This document shows, piece by piece, positions 1 to 5,150 of a stretch of DNA of 7,412 bases. This DNA comes from JAQGHB01 sp036384495. Lineage in GTDB: Bacteria > Patescibacteriota > Saccharimonadia > Saccharimonadales > UBA4665. The translations under genes were made by a program, and so were the position numbers. The stretch is taken from positions 1-7,412 of the forward strand of contig DASVMD010000039.1 in assembly GCA_036384495.1 (NCBI GenBank), given 5' to 3'. Under the pieces are notes generated by a model that saw nothing but the letters and a program-made list of their open reading frames with translations, was not told the DNA's origin and searched no databases. How positions within the stretch are numbered: the first letter of the stretch is position 1; every line of letters begins with the position of its first letter.

Positions 1-484
1 TGTACTGCTCAACAATGGTGTTGAGGATAGGGCGAACATCGTTAGCGCTAGGGTGATCGCCAAACGGCGGATAGACCGCCAGCAGTTCCACACCGTGCAA
101 ACGGCGCACGAATTGCGCACCCTTACTACCGATGGTGATGACGTGGCTTTTAACCTTATCGTTTTCGTCCCGCCTGAGGCCTTGAGTAAGCAATTTTAAG
201 GTGTTGGCATTATAGGCACCGGCCAGACCGGTGTTGCTGGTAACCACAATGTACAGGCGATTTTTAACGGTGCGCCGCTGAAACAGCGGCTGGCGCTCAA
301 CTTCGCTCATGGCATTGAGGCGCTGCAACAGATCATAGGCTAAATCACGGTAGTCACGGCTCTTTTGGGCGTATTCCTGCGCCCGGCGCAACTTGGAAGC
401 CGAGACCAACTCCATGGCCTTGGTAATCTGGCGCGTGCCGCTAATGGACGAAATCCGTCGCTTGAGGGTGATCCGGCTAGCCAT
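1..484 (-). CDS. atpG: F1Fo ATP synthase gamma subunit, N-terminal 161 residues (3' end outside window)
   Basis: Gamma is the central rotor stalk of F1, coupling c-ring rotation to catalysis in the alpha3beta3 hexamer on the cytoplasmic face of the membrane. The frame opens with ATG at 484 and stays open to position 1, giving 161 residues of an expected ~290. The N-terminal helix (about residues 2-57) carries the family's hallmark stretch RQITKAMELVSASKLRRAQ at 18-36. A Rossmann-like segment follows, with LYIVVTSNTGLAGAYN at 77-92. The near-invariant Asp-Arg of the S-D-R-G-L motif is Asn-Thr here. It lies 9 bp downstream of atpA. An AAGGAG overlapping the atpA stop codon sits 12 nt before the ATG, a long spacing; a weaker AAGG is 8 nt away. 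Identity is secure from sequence and operon position. Confidence 0.96.
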   Translation of the reverse strand, partial: MASRITLKRRISSISGTRQITKAMELVSASKLRRAQEYAQKSRDYRDLAYDLLQRLNAMSEVERQPLFQRRTVKNRLYIVVTSNTGLAGAYNANTLKLLTQGLRRDENDKVKSHVITIGSKGAQFVRRLHGVELLAVYPPFGDHPSANDVRPILNTIVEQY

Positions 485-493
485 CTAGTTGCC

Positions 494-2044
494 TTACTCC
501 TTGGCTGCTTTCTTGGCAGGCTTATAGGTTTCGGTGATGGAGATGGCGACTTTAAGCAGTTGAGCGTTCTGCTCGTCGGTGGGCTTGCTACCGGTATTGA
601 GGGCTTCGACCAGTTTGGCGTGTTTGCTCTTGAGTTCGCGGTGCAGGGCTTCTTCGGCTGGCTTGACCTTTTCGACCGGGATGGCATCGAACGCACCTTG
701 GCCGGCAGCGTACAGGCTAGCGTACATTTCCCAGATGGCGTACGGTGCGAATTGCGACTGCTTCAACAACTCGGTCAAGCGCTGGCCGCGCTCAATAGTT
801 TGGCGGGTTTCAGGATCAAGATCGGTAGAGAACTGACTAAAGGCCGCTAATTCGCGGAACTGTGCCAGTTCCAGCTTAAGCGAACCACCGACAGCTTTAA
901 TAGCCTTGGTTTGAGCCGAACCACCCACACGTGACACCGACAAACCAACCGAAATAGCCGGTCGGATACCCTGGTAGAACAGATTGGTCTCCAAGAAAAT
1001 CTGACCGTCGGTAATGGAAATCACGTTGGTTGGAATGTAGGCGGAAATATCGCCAGCCTGGGTTTCGATGATCGGCAAGGCAGTTAATGAACCACCGCCG
1101 AGCTCGTCGGATAGTTTAGCGGCACGTTCGAGCAAGCGGGAGTGCAAGTAGAACACATCGCCAGGATAGGCCTCACGGCCCGGTGGGCGGCGAAGTAGTA
1201 GCGACATCTGGCGATACGCGGCAGCGTGCTTGGTAAGATCATCATAGATAATCAGGGCGTGCTGCTTATTATCACGGAAGTATTCGCCCATGGCGGCACC
1301 AGCATACGGTGCCAAGTAGAGCATAGCGGCGGGATCAGATGGACCGGTAGCCACGATAATAGTCTGATCCATAACACCTTCGCGCTTGAGGCGCTCCTGT
1401 AAGGCAGCAACTTTAGACAGTTTTTGACCGATGGCCACATAGACGTTAATCACCCCTGTTTTCTGCTTGGCCTGGTTAACCATGGTATCAACGGCGATCG
1501 CGGTTTTACCGGTTTGGCGGTCGCCAATGATCAACTCACGCTGGCCACGGCCGATCGGCACGATGGCGTCAATGGCCATCAGACCGGTCATCATTGGTTC
1601 GTGGACGCTTTTACGAGCCAAAACGCCGGGGGCGGGGCGCTCTACGCGGCTGGTTTGCTTGGTTTTGAGCGCGGGGCCACCATCGAGCGGGTTGCCCAAT
1701 GGATCAACCACGCGGCCAACGAGCTCTGGGCCAACTGGCACTTCTAGCACTTTACCGCTCAAGCGCACTTTGGCACCGGCCTTAACAGCGGTATCTTCGC
1801 CCAAAAGCACAGCACCGATCTCTTCTTGACCCAAGTTCAGGGCAAAAGCGGTGACTTTTTGGCCATCAATGCCGTCGATTTCCAACATTTCGTTGTAGCC
1901 GGCACCGCTGAGACCGTAAATCCAGGCCACGCCGTCACCAACGCGAGTTACCACGCCTACATTTTCTATTTCGGGACGCTGTTTGAGTTCGGCAATCGCC
2001 GCGCGAATGTCATCTGATAATTCGGTAATCGATAGTTCAGCCAT
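494..2044 (-). CDS. atpA: F1Fo ATP synthase alpha subunit
   Basis: Full-length alpha subunit of F1 (516 residues, usual ~500-515), the non-catalytic nucleotide-binding partner of beta. In order: N-terminal segment (1-25), beta-barrel (about 26-95), nucleotide-binding domain with Walker A GDRQTGKT at 174-181 and Walker B-like ALIIYDDL at 263-270, and the alpha/beta signature PAISVGLSVSR at 362-372. Arg372 is the arginine finger reaching the catalytic site on beta. The C-terminal helical domain runs from about 385 and ends in a Lys/Ala-rich tail. The signature position usually occupied by Asn, Asp or His is Ser365. The ATG at 2044 is one base after the atpH stop codon, and AAGGAG written in the last codons of atpH lies 4 nt before it, so translation is probably coupled. 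Confidence 0.99.
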   Translation of the reverse strand: MAELSITELSDDIRAAIAELKQRPEIENVGVVTRVGDGVAWIYGLSGAGYNEMLEIDGIDGQKVTAFALNLGQEEIGAVLLGEDTAVKAGAKVRLSGKVLEVPVGPELVGRVVDPLGNPLDGGPALKTKQTSRVERPAPGVLARKSVHEPMMTGLMAIDAIVPIGRGQRELIIGDRQTGKTAIAVDTMVNQAKQKTGVINVYVAIGQKLSKVAALQERLKREGVMDQTIIVATGPSDPAAMLYLAPYAGAAMGEYFRDNKQHALIIYDDLTKHAAAYRQMSLLLRRPPGREAYPGDVFYLHSRLLERAAKLSDELGGGSLTALPIIETQAGDISAYIPTNVISITDGQIFLETNLFYQGIRPAISVGLSVSRVGGSAQTKAIKAVGGSLKLELAQFRELAAFSQFSTDLDPETRQTIERGQRLTELLKQSQFAPYAIWEMYASLYAAGQGAFDAIPVEKVKPAEEALHRELKSKHAKLVEALNTGSKPTDEQNAQLLKVAISITETYKPAKKAAKE

Positions 2045-2045
2045 C

Positions 2046-2450
2046 TTACTCCTTTCCTTGGGTGGTTAACTGTTTAAATCTGTTCAACTGCGCTTCTATG
2101 CTCAAATCGAGCTGCTGATTAGCCAGGCTGACCCGTACACCGCCAATCACCTCAGGATTATGTACTTCGGTAATGATGATGTTTTTAGCCTCCGGATACA
2201 GCTGCTTAATCTGCTTGGTAATGGTGGTTTTGATCTGAGCGGTCAGCGGATGCGCGCTGGTAGCAATAACTTCTACTTGCCCAGCCTCAGCCCAATCGGC
2301 CTGCACGTCGCGCAGCAGCGAGTCCAGCTCTTGCACGCGGCCCTCGGTCAACAGATAGGCCGCAATTTCTTGGGCGTACTTCTTGGACACACCTTTTTTA
2401 AGGGTGGTGTCGGCAATCGTGCGAGCTAGCTGGGTGCGCGGTTGTTTCAT
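2046..2450 (-). CDS. atpH: F1Fo ATP synthase delta subunit, shortened
   Basis: Delta is the peripheral-stalk cap (OSCP homologue) joining the b dimer to the top of F1. The protein has 134 residues against about 175-180 in most bacteria. The C-terminal part is canonical: a strand/helix region (58-95), then the delta signature NPEVIGGVRVSLANQQLDLS at 98-117 and a final helix, QLNRFKQL, at 121-128. Only about 55 residues precede it where a six-helix N-terminal domain of roughly 105 residues is normal, so about half of the alpha-binding domain is missing. The frame is closed by neighbours: the ATG overlaps the atpF stop in ATGA, and the stop is one base from atpA. A sequencing truncation is therefore unlikely. 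AAGGAG lies 11 nt upstream of the start, inside atpF. Confidence 0.94.
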   Translation of the reverse strand: MKQPRTQLARTIADTTLKKGVSKKYAQEIAAYLLTEGRVQELDSLLRDVQADWAEAGQVEVIATSAHPLTAQIKTTITKQIKQLYPEAKNIIITEVHNPEVIGGVRVSLANQQLDLSIEAQLNRFKQLTTQGKE

Positions 2451-2983
2451 GAGATCGCTCGCTCCTTGAGGACGCGCTCGATCAGCTCAACGTCCTTCTT
2501 AGCGTCAACCTTTTCTTTGATGATGGCTTCGGTAGCGTCAGATACCAGCCCAACCAGCTCCTTTTCGAGCTTTTGGCGGGCGCGGGCGGTATCGGTTACG
2601 ATGCGGCCCTCAGCTTCTTTTAAGATACCAGCGGCTTTGTCGCGGGCTTTGTCTTCGGCTTCGCGAATAGCCTCACGAGCTGATTCTTGAGCGCCAGCGA
2701 TGATGCTGTCGGCCTGCACGCGGGCTTCGTGGAGCGCCTTTTCGACTTGCTCTTCGAGCTTGGCGCGCTCGCGCTGCATTTCTTCGCCGAGCTTCACGCC
2801 GCTCTCAATAGTTTCGCGACGTTCGCGCAGCACCTTAATGATCGGGCCAAAGGCGTAACGGCGCAGCACCAGGTAGGCCAGCACAAAAGTGACCAACTGA
2901 ATCAGAAAGGCCGTGCCATCAATACCCAAAGCACCGAGCCCGGACGAGGAACTGTCTCCAAATGTAGTTAAATGTTGCAACAT
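2447..2983 (-). CDS. atpF: F1Fo ATP synthase b subunit
   Basis: Membrane-anchored peripheral stalk subunit of Fo, 178 residues. A short Gly/Ser-rich N-terminus (1-22) precedes one transmembrane helix (about 25-42), followed by the typical LRRYAFGPI junction. A long, highly charged Glu/Lys/Ala-rich helical region (about 48-175) should form the b-b coiled coil that reaches delta. The reading frame ends in ATGA shared with atpH (4-bp overlap), implying translational coupling. The start at 2983 is 17 bp from the atpE stop. Its Shine-Dalgarno is poor: an AAGGA lies about 14 nt away and only AGAAG lies close to the ATG, so this start is the least certain of the operon. Only one b-type gene is present; no b' paralogue is seen. 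Confidence 0.97.
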   Translation of the reverse strand: MLQHLTTFGDSSSSGLGALGIDGTAFLIQLVTFVLAYLVLRRYAFGPIIKVLRERRETIESGVKLGEEMQRERAKLEEQVEKALHEARVQADSIIAGAQESAREAIREAEDKARDKAAGILKEAEGRIVTDTARARQKLEKELVGLVSDATEAIIKEKVDAKKDVELIERVLKERAIS

Positions 2984-3000
2984 GCTTCTGTCAAAATTCC

Positions 3001-3231
3001 TTATTTAACGATGAAGATTGATGCGAAGGCCAAAAGACCAAACAGCTCAGCGAGAGCCACGAAGATCAGCGCCTGACCCAAGAACTTTGCTGCTTCTGGA
3101 TTGCGACCAACGGCCTGCATATAGTTACCGCCAATGAGGCCGATACCAATAGCTGGGCCAATAAAACCGCCGCCGATCATAAGACCTTTACCGATGATTG
3201 CTGTGTTTACTGCGTCTGCAATAATTGCCAT
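3001..3231 (-). CDS. atpE: F1Fo ATP synthase c subunit (H+-type rotor ring proteolipid)
   Basis: A 76-residue hairpin proteolipid that forms the rotor ring of Fo. Helix 1 (about 10-38) is glycine-rich, the polar cytoplasmic loop is GRNPEA at 42-47, and helix 2 (about 50-75) carries the ion-binding carboxylate Glu62 in VALAELFGLL. Na+-translocating rings have a Gln four residues after the helix-1 proline and Ser or Thr after the glutamate. Here Ile30 follows Pro26 at that distance and Leu63 follows Glu62, which predicts proton coupling. Lys15 near the start of helix 1 is unusual. A good Shine-Dalgarno AAGGAG sits 9 nt before the ATG. The 27-bp atpB-atpE gap shows no hairpin, so nothing visible explains the extra c synthesis the ring requires beyond this ribosome site. 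Confidence 0.97.
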   Translation of the reverse strand: MAIIADAVNTAIIGKGLMIGGGFIGPAIGIGLIGGNYMQAVGRNPEAAKFLGQALIFVALAELFGLLAFASIFIVK

Positions 3232-3258
3232 TATTAATTACTCCTTACATTACTTGAT

Positions 3259-4122
3259 TTAAGCTTGACCATGCGCACTCCCGGCCTTCTGTACTCCTAT
3301 TGTTTCAGGAACACCATCTTCGGTCAAGTCGCTGTCGTGAGCGTGCTCACTTGCGTGGTTGACGGCGATAGCCAGGTACATGGTACTCAGAATAACGAAG
3401 ATGTAGGCTTGCAGGGCACCTACGAAGATTTCCAACAGGGTGAACGGTAGGGCGGTAACAGAGGCCGCAATATGGCCAAGGTAGGCAAACACGGCGATTA
3501 GGATTTCACCGATGGTTACGTTCAGGAAAAGTCGAAGCGACAGGCTAATGACGCGGGTAAGATCGGTAAACATTTCGAGCACGCCGATAATAAAGTACAG
3601 CGGATTCTTTGGGCTGCCGATGAAAAAGTGGCGTAGGTACTTGATAGGACCGCCCGATTCGCGAATAGACGAGGCGTAGACAAAAATCATCGTAAAGGCG
3701 CCGATGGCCAGCGTGCCGTTGAGATCGCCGGTGAAGGGACGGAGCAGCGGATTATCGTGCGACTGGATACCCTCGCCCACGAACGGCAGCAGCCCAAGCC
3801 AGTTGTTGAGCATAATAAAGAAGAAAATAGTTACGAAGTAAGGCACGTATTTGCGGCCGATTTTTTTGTCGTCAAACGCGTTTTCGACCAGATTGCTAAT
3901 AAAATCGACGCCAACCTCAATAAATTGGATGATGCCGCCCTGCGGCTTAACGGTTACGCGGCGGGCAACCCACACGAGCAGAGTAATAATAACTAGCGCC
4001 GCAATCCAGCCATACAAGATGGAGTTGGTAATGGTGACGCCGCCAATATGGAACACCTCGCCCGGGGCGACGTGTACGGTAGGGCCGTCATCGGCAAAGC
4101 GCTGCAGTAAACCCGCGATCAT
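3259..4122 (-). CDS. atpB: F1Fo ATP synthase a subunit
   Basis: Membrane stator subunit of Fo that provides the two proton half-channels against the c ring; 287 residues, within the normal range. Hydrophobic helices are visible at about 33-54, 93-114, 136-152, 172-185, 191-218 and 222-256. The essential arginine is Arg197 in SLSLRLFLN (193-201), and Gln238 in LQAYIFVILSTMYL (237-250) matches the conserved glutamine of the last helix. The glycine normally following LRLF is Leu200. The C-terminus after 255 is a soluble His/Asp/Glu-rich tail of about 30 residues. The start codon overlaps the upstream atpZ-like stop in ATGA, and GAAGGAG is 8 nt before it. Presence of R197 and Q238 argues for a functional channel. 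Confidence 0.97.
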   Translation of the reverse strand: MIAGLLQRFADDGPTVHVAPGEVFHIGGVTITNSILYGWIAALVIITLLVWVARRVTVKPQGGIIQFIEVGVDFISNLVENAFDDKKIGRKYVPYFVTIFFFIMLNNWLGLLPFVGEGIQSHDNPLLRPFTGDLNGTLAIGAFTMIFVYASSIRESGGPIKYLRHFFIGSPKNPLYFIIGVLEMFTDLTRVISLSLRLFLNVTIGEILIAVFAYLGHIAASVTALPFTLLEIFVGALQAYIFVILSTMYLAIAVNHASEHAHDSDLTEDGVPETIGVQKAGSAHGQA

Positions 4123-4409
4123 GAGTGCTTCTCCTTCTTTGCTACGGGCATAGTATTAGCGATCTGCATGGTCTGCCACATAACTAGCGCCATACCGCCC
4201 ATGGCCAAGATGAAACCGGTTATTGTTAACAGGGGTGTGGTGTCAAGAGCATCGTCGAGCTTAAAACCGCCGATAATCGGCACCAGCACAACAATGGCCA
4301 GCTTCCAGCTCATATCCAGAGCCATGCTGACAAAAACTGCGTTTGGGCTCTTACTATTCCCACCGAGGTCGGGCGATGGCGTCGTTCGGGGCGCTTTCGT
4401 CTGCTTCAT
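4119..4409 (-). CDS. atpZ: AtpZ/AtpI-type small membrane protein leading the ATP synthase operon
   Basis: 96-residue protein with a polar, Thr/Pro/Lys-rich N-terminus (1-24) and two hydrophobic helices (about 33-49 and 59-80) separated by a short loop with the pattern G-F-K-L-D-D-A-L-D-T-T-P (48-59). This two-helix hairpin with a Leu-Asp/Pro loop is characteristic of AtpZ-like proteins, whereas AtpI proper is longer with four helices. Such proteins head many bacterial atp operons and have been linked to c-ring assembly or Mg2+ handling; the exact role here is unknown. It overlaps atpB by 4 bp. No Shine-Dalgarno precedes the ATG; instead an extended -10 box ends 7 nt before it, suggesting a leaderless operon mRNA. 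Confidence 0.78.
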   Translation of the reverse strand: MKQTKAPRTTPSPDLGGNSKSPNAVFVSMALDMSWKLAIVVLVPIIGGFKLDDALDTTPLLTITGFILAMGGMALVMWQTMQIANTMPVAKKEKHS

Positions 4410-4416
4410 TTCTTAT

Positions 4417-4446
4417 AGTATACCATCTGTGATCTATCTCACGCAA
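4417..4446 (-). promoter_or_regulatory. Predicted promoter of the atp operon (extended -10, leaderless start)
   Basis: On the minus strand the nonamer TGGTATACT (4417-4425) is an extended -10: TG, one base, then TATACT with five of six consensus bases. Seven bases (ATAAGAA) separate it from the atpZ-like ATG, so a start 6-7 nt downstream of the -10 would fall at or next to the start codon. A weak -35 candidate TTGCGT (4441-4446) lies 18 bp upstream, with only TTG matching. Promoter placement is a pattern-based prediction. Confidence 0.6.
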
Positions 4447-4491
4447 GAGCTGGGCGGCTTTGCGCCTTGCAATTGACCATAGGTGTGCGGC

Positions 4492-4514
4492 AAAGTAGGA
4501 TTTTATCCTACTTT
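4492..4514. repeat. Perfect inverted repeat (10-bp arms, 3-bp centre), candidate operator or hairpin
   Basis: AAAGTAGGAT (4492-4501), TTT, then ATCCTACTTT (4505-4514) form a perfect palindrome. With one bulged C at 4515 the stem can be extended by GGC (4489-4491) pairing with GCC (4516-4518). It lies between the atp operon promoter and the glutaredoxin promoter, about 67 bp from the atp -10 and 56 bp from the glutaredoxin -10. No T-run follows on either strand, and no gene ends here, so it is a poor terminator. A dimeric regulator site is more likely. Confidence 0.65.
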
Positions 4515-4524
4515 CGCCAGCCCG

Positions 4525-4546
4525 ATAGTAAAATTTTTGCCACTTT
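4525..4546. repeat. Degenerate second copy of the intergenic palindrome
   Basis: ATAGTAAAATTTT aligns with the first 13 bases of the perfect palindrome at 4492 with 10 matches. The following bases TGCCACTTT resemble its right arm, with seven matches after a one-base gap. The two copies begin 33 bp apart, close to three helical turns. This second copy overlaps the upstream flank of the glutaredoxin promoter. The region is A/T-rich, so chance resemblance cannot be excluded. Confidence 0.3.
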
Positions 4547-4549
4547 ACT

Positions 4550-4578
4550 TTGTATAGTATTGCAATAAGTGCTACAAT
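4550..4578 (+). promoter_or_regulatory. Predicted promoter of the glutaredoxin gene (extended -10, leaderless start)
   Basis: TGCTACAAT at 4570-4578 is an extended -10 (TG, one base, TACAAT, five of six consensus bases). Six bases (AGAAGT) separate it from the ATG at 4585, so the transcript should begin at the start codon. A TTGTAT at 4550-4555 with a 17-bp spacer is a weak -35 (three of six). No Shine-Dalgarno is present. Confidence 0.58.
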
Positions 4579-4584
4579 AGAAGT

Positions 4585-4836
4585 ATGAAAGATTCATCTG
4601 TTATCGTATATAGCGCCAGCTGGTGCGCGTTCTGCCATGCGGCTATGGAGTACCTAGACAAACTCGGCGTCAAATACACCAAAAAAGATGTTGAGCAGGA
4701 CCCTGAGGCCGGCGCGGAGGCCGTAAGCAAGTCGCAACAACGCGGTATTCCAGTCATTGATATCGACGGTGATATCATCGTGGGCTTTGACCGGCCAAAA
4801 ATTGACGCTTCGCTCAAAGCGCACAAACTGGCCTAG
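4585..4836 (+). CDS. Glutaredoxin-like protein, YruB type
   Basis: 83-residue thioredoxin-fold protein. A first strand (VIVYS, 6-10) leads to the redox motif W-C-A-F-C-H at 13-18, with Cys14 and Cys17 forming a CxxC dithiol site. The cis-proline loop is RGIPVIDIDG (53-62), and the final strand/helix reads IIVGFDRPKIDASLKAH. The V-G-F-D pattern near the C-terminus is typical of the short YruB-type glutaredoxins rather than classical CPYC glutaredoxins; NrdH is a less likely alternative. It should act as a cytoplasmic thiol-disulfide oxidoreductase; the electron donor and target are unknown. Its stop codon overlaps that of the convergent small gene in the tetranucleotide CTAG. The ATG has no Shine-Dalgarno and lies 6 nt after an extended -10. 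Confidence 0.9.
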   Translation: MKDSSVIVYSASWCAFCHAAMEYLDKLGVKYTKKDVEQDPEAGAEAVSKSQQRGIPVIDIDGDIIVGFDRPKIDASLKAHKLA

Positions 4837-5111
4837 AAGAAGGGTGGGTAGCCACCATTCTGATATGGCGCCCCAGAGGCAATCAGTAGCCGACTACCAA
4901 GTTGTCTTAGCCGACCTGGTGTTTTCACTGACTGGTCTAAAAATACGTGGTTCTTTTGAAATCCATCTCCGTAGGAGGGTTCATTACCCCTGATAAGATA
5001 CGGGCCAATCACAGCATGAACACCGTTAGCACGCATTCCTGCTGGCTCGCGTAATAGCAACGCATCTAGATCAGCCCCGGGCTGACGCATAATTGCAAGT
5101 TCTTTACTCAT
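4833..5111 (-). CDS. Hypothetical 92-residue protein
   Basis: I do not recognise this protein. The frame fills the space between the glutaredoxin and cobO almost exactly. It has a good initiation context: AAAGGA lies 7 nt before the ATG, and an extended -10 (TGGTACTAT) is about 23 bp before it. The product is soluble and Gly/Pro/Arg-rich, with a hydrophobic central stretch VHAVIGPYLIRG at 31-42, no cysteines, no predicted membrane segment, and an aromatic end, YPPFF. Its last codon overlaps the glutaredoxin stop. Without a homologue it could be a lineage-specific gene, a remnant of a larger gene, or a non-coding frame. The start signals and snug fit favour a real gene. Confidence 0.5.
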   Translation of the reverse strand: MSKELAIMRQPGADLDALLLREPAGMRANGVHAVIGPYLIRGNEPSYGDGFQKNHVFLDQSVKTPGRLRQLGSRLLIASGAPYQNGGYPPFF

Positions 5112-5150
5112 CTTGGGTCCTTTTAGTCAGAGATATAGTACCATATAATC
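5112..5150. promoter_or_regulatory. 39-bp bidirectional promoter between the small gene and cobO
   Basis: The whole space between two divergent start codons is 39 bp. ATATAGTACCATAT (5133-5146) is a near-perfect palindrome centred on GTAC with one mismatched pair. On the minus strand it gives an extended -10, TGGTACTAT (5135-5143), placing a start near 5128 and a leader of about 17 nt with AAAGGA. On the plus strand, TATAGT (5134-5139) would start RNA near 5146, four to five bases before the cobO ATG. The two -10 elements therefore share the same base pairs. Confidence 0.5.

Noticed and set aside
365..850. Plus-strand open frame of 161 codons opposite atpA and atpG
   Set aside because: It lies antisense to well-conserved atpA/atpG sequence, has no Shine-Dalgarno or -10, and its Leu/Gly/Phe-rich product reflects the complementary strand of Lys/Ala/Glu-rich coding.
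2687..2971. Plus-strand frame opposite atpF
   Set aside because: It is antisense to the coiled-coil region of atpF; no start signals and no recognisable domain.
4443..4470. Weak hairpin GCAA...GGCG / CGCC...TTGC upstream of the atp promoter
   Set aside because: Only two 4-bp stems with a 6-nt asymmetric bulge; not distinguishable from chance in this GC-rich stretch.
4473..4501. TTGACC, 17 bp, TAGGAT as an additional plus-strand promoter
   Set aside because: The -10 candidate has only four of six bases and lies inside the palindrome arm; the extended -10 at 4570 is far better placed for the glutaredoxin.
4489..4518. Intergenic hairpin read as a rho-independent terminator
   Set aside because: No T-run follows the stem on either strand, the stem is A/T-rich, and it stands upstream of two divergent promoters rather than after a gene.
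4757..4993. Plus-strand frame of 78 codons overlapping the glutaredoxin 3' end and the spacer
   Set aside because: It starts inside the glutaredoxin gene without a ribosome site and competes with the better-supported minus-strand gene at 4833-5111.
5144..5149. Perfect TATAAT one base before the cobO ATG as its -10 box
   Set aside because: Transcription would begin about 6-7 nt downstream, inside the coding sequence and after the start codon. The TATAGT at 5134 fits the ATG better.
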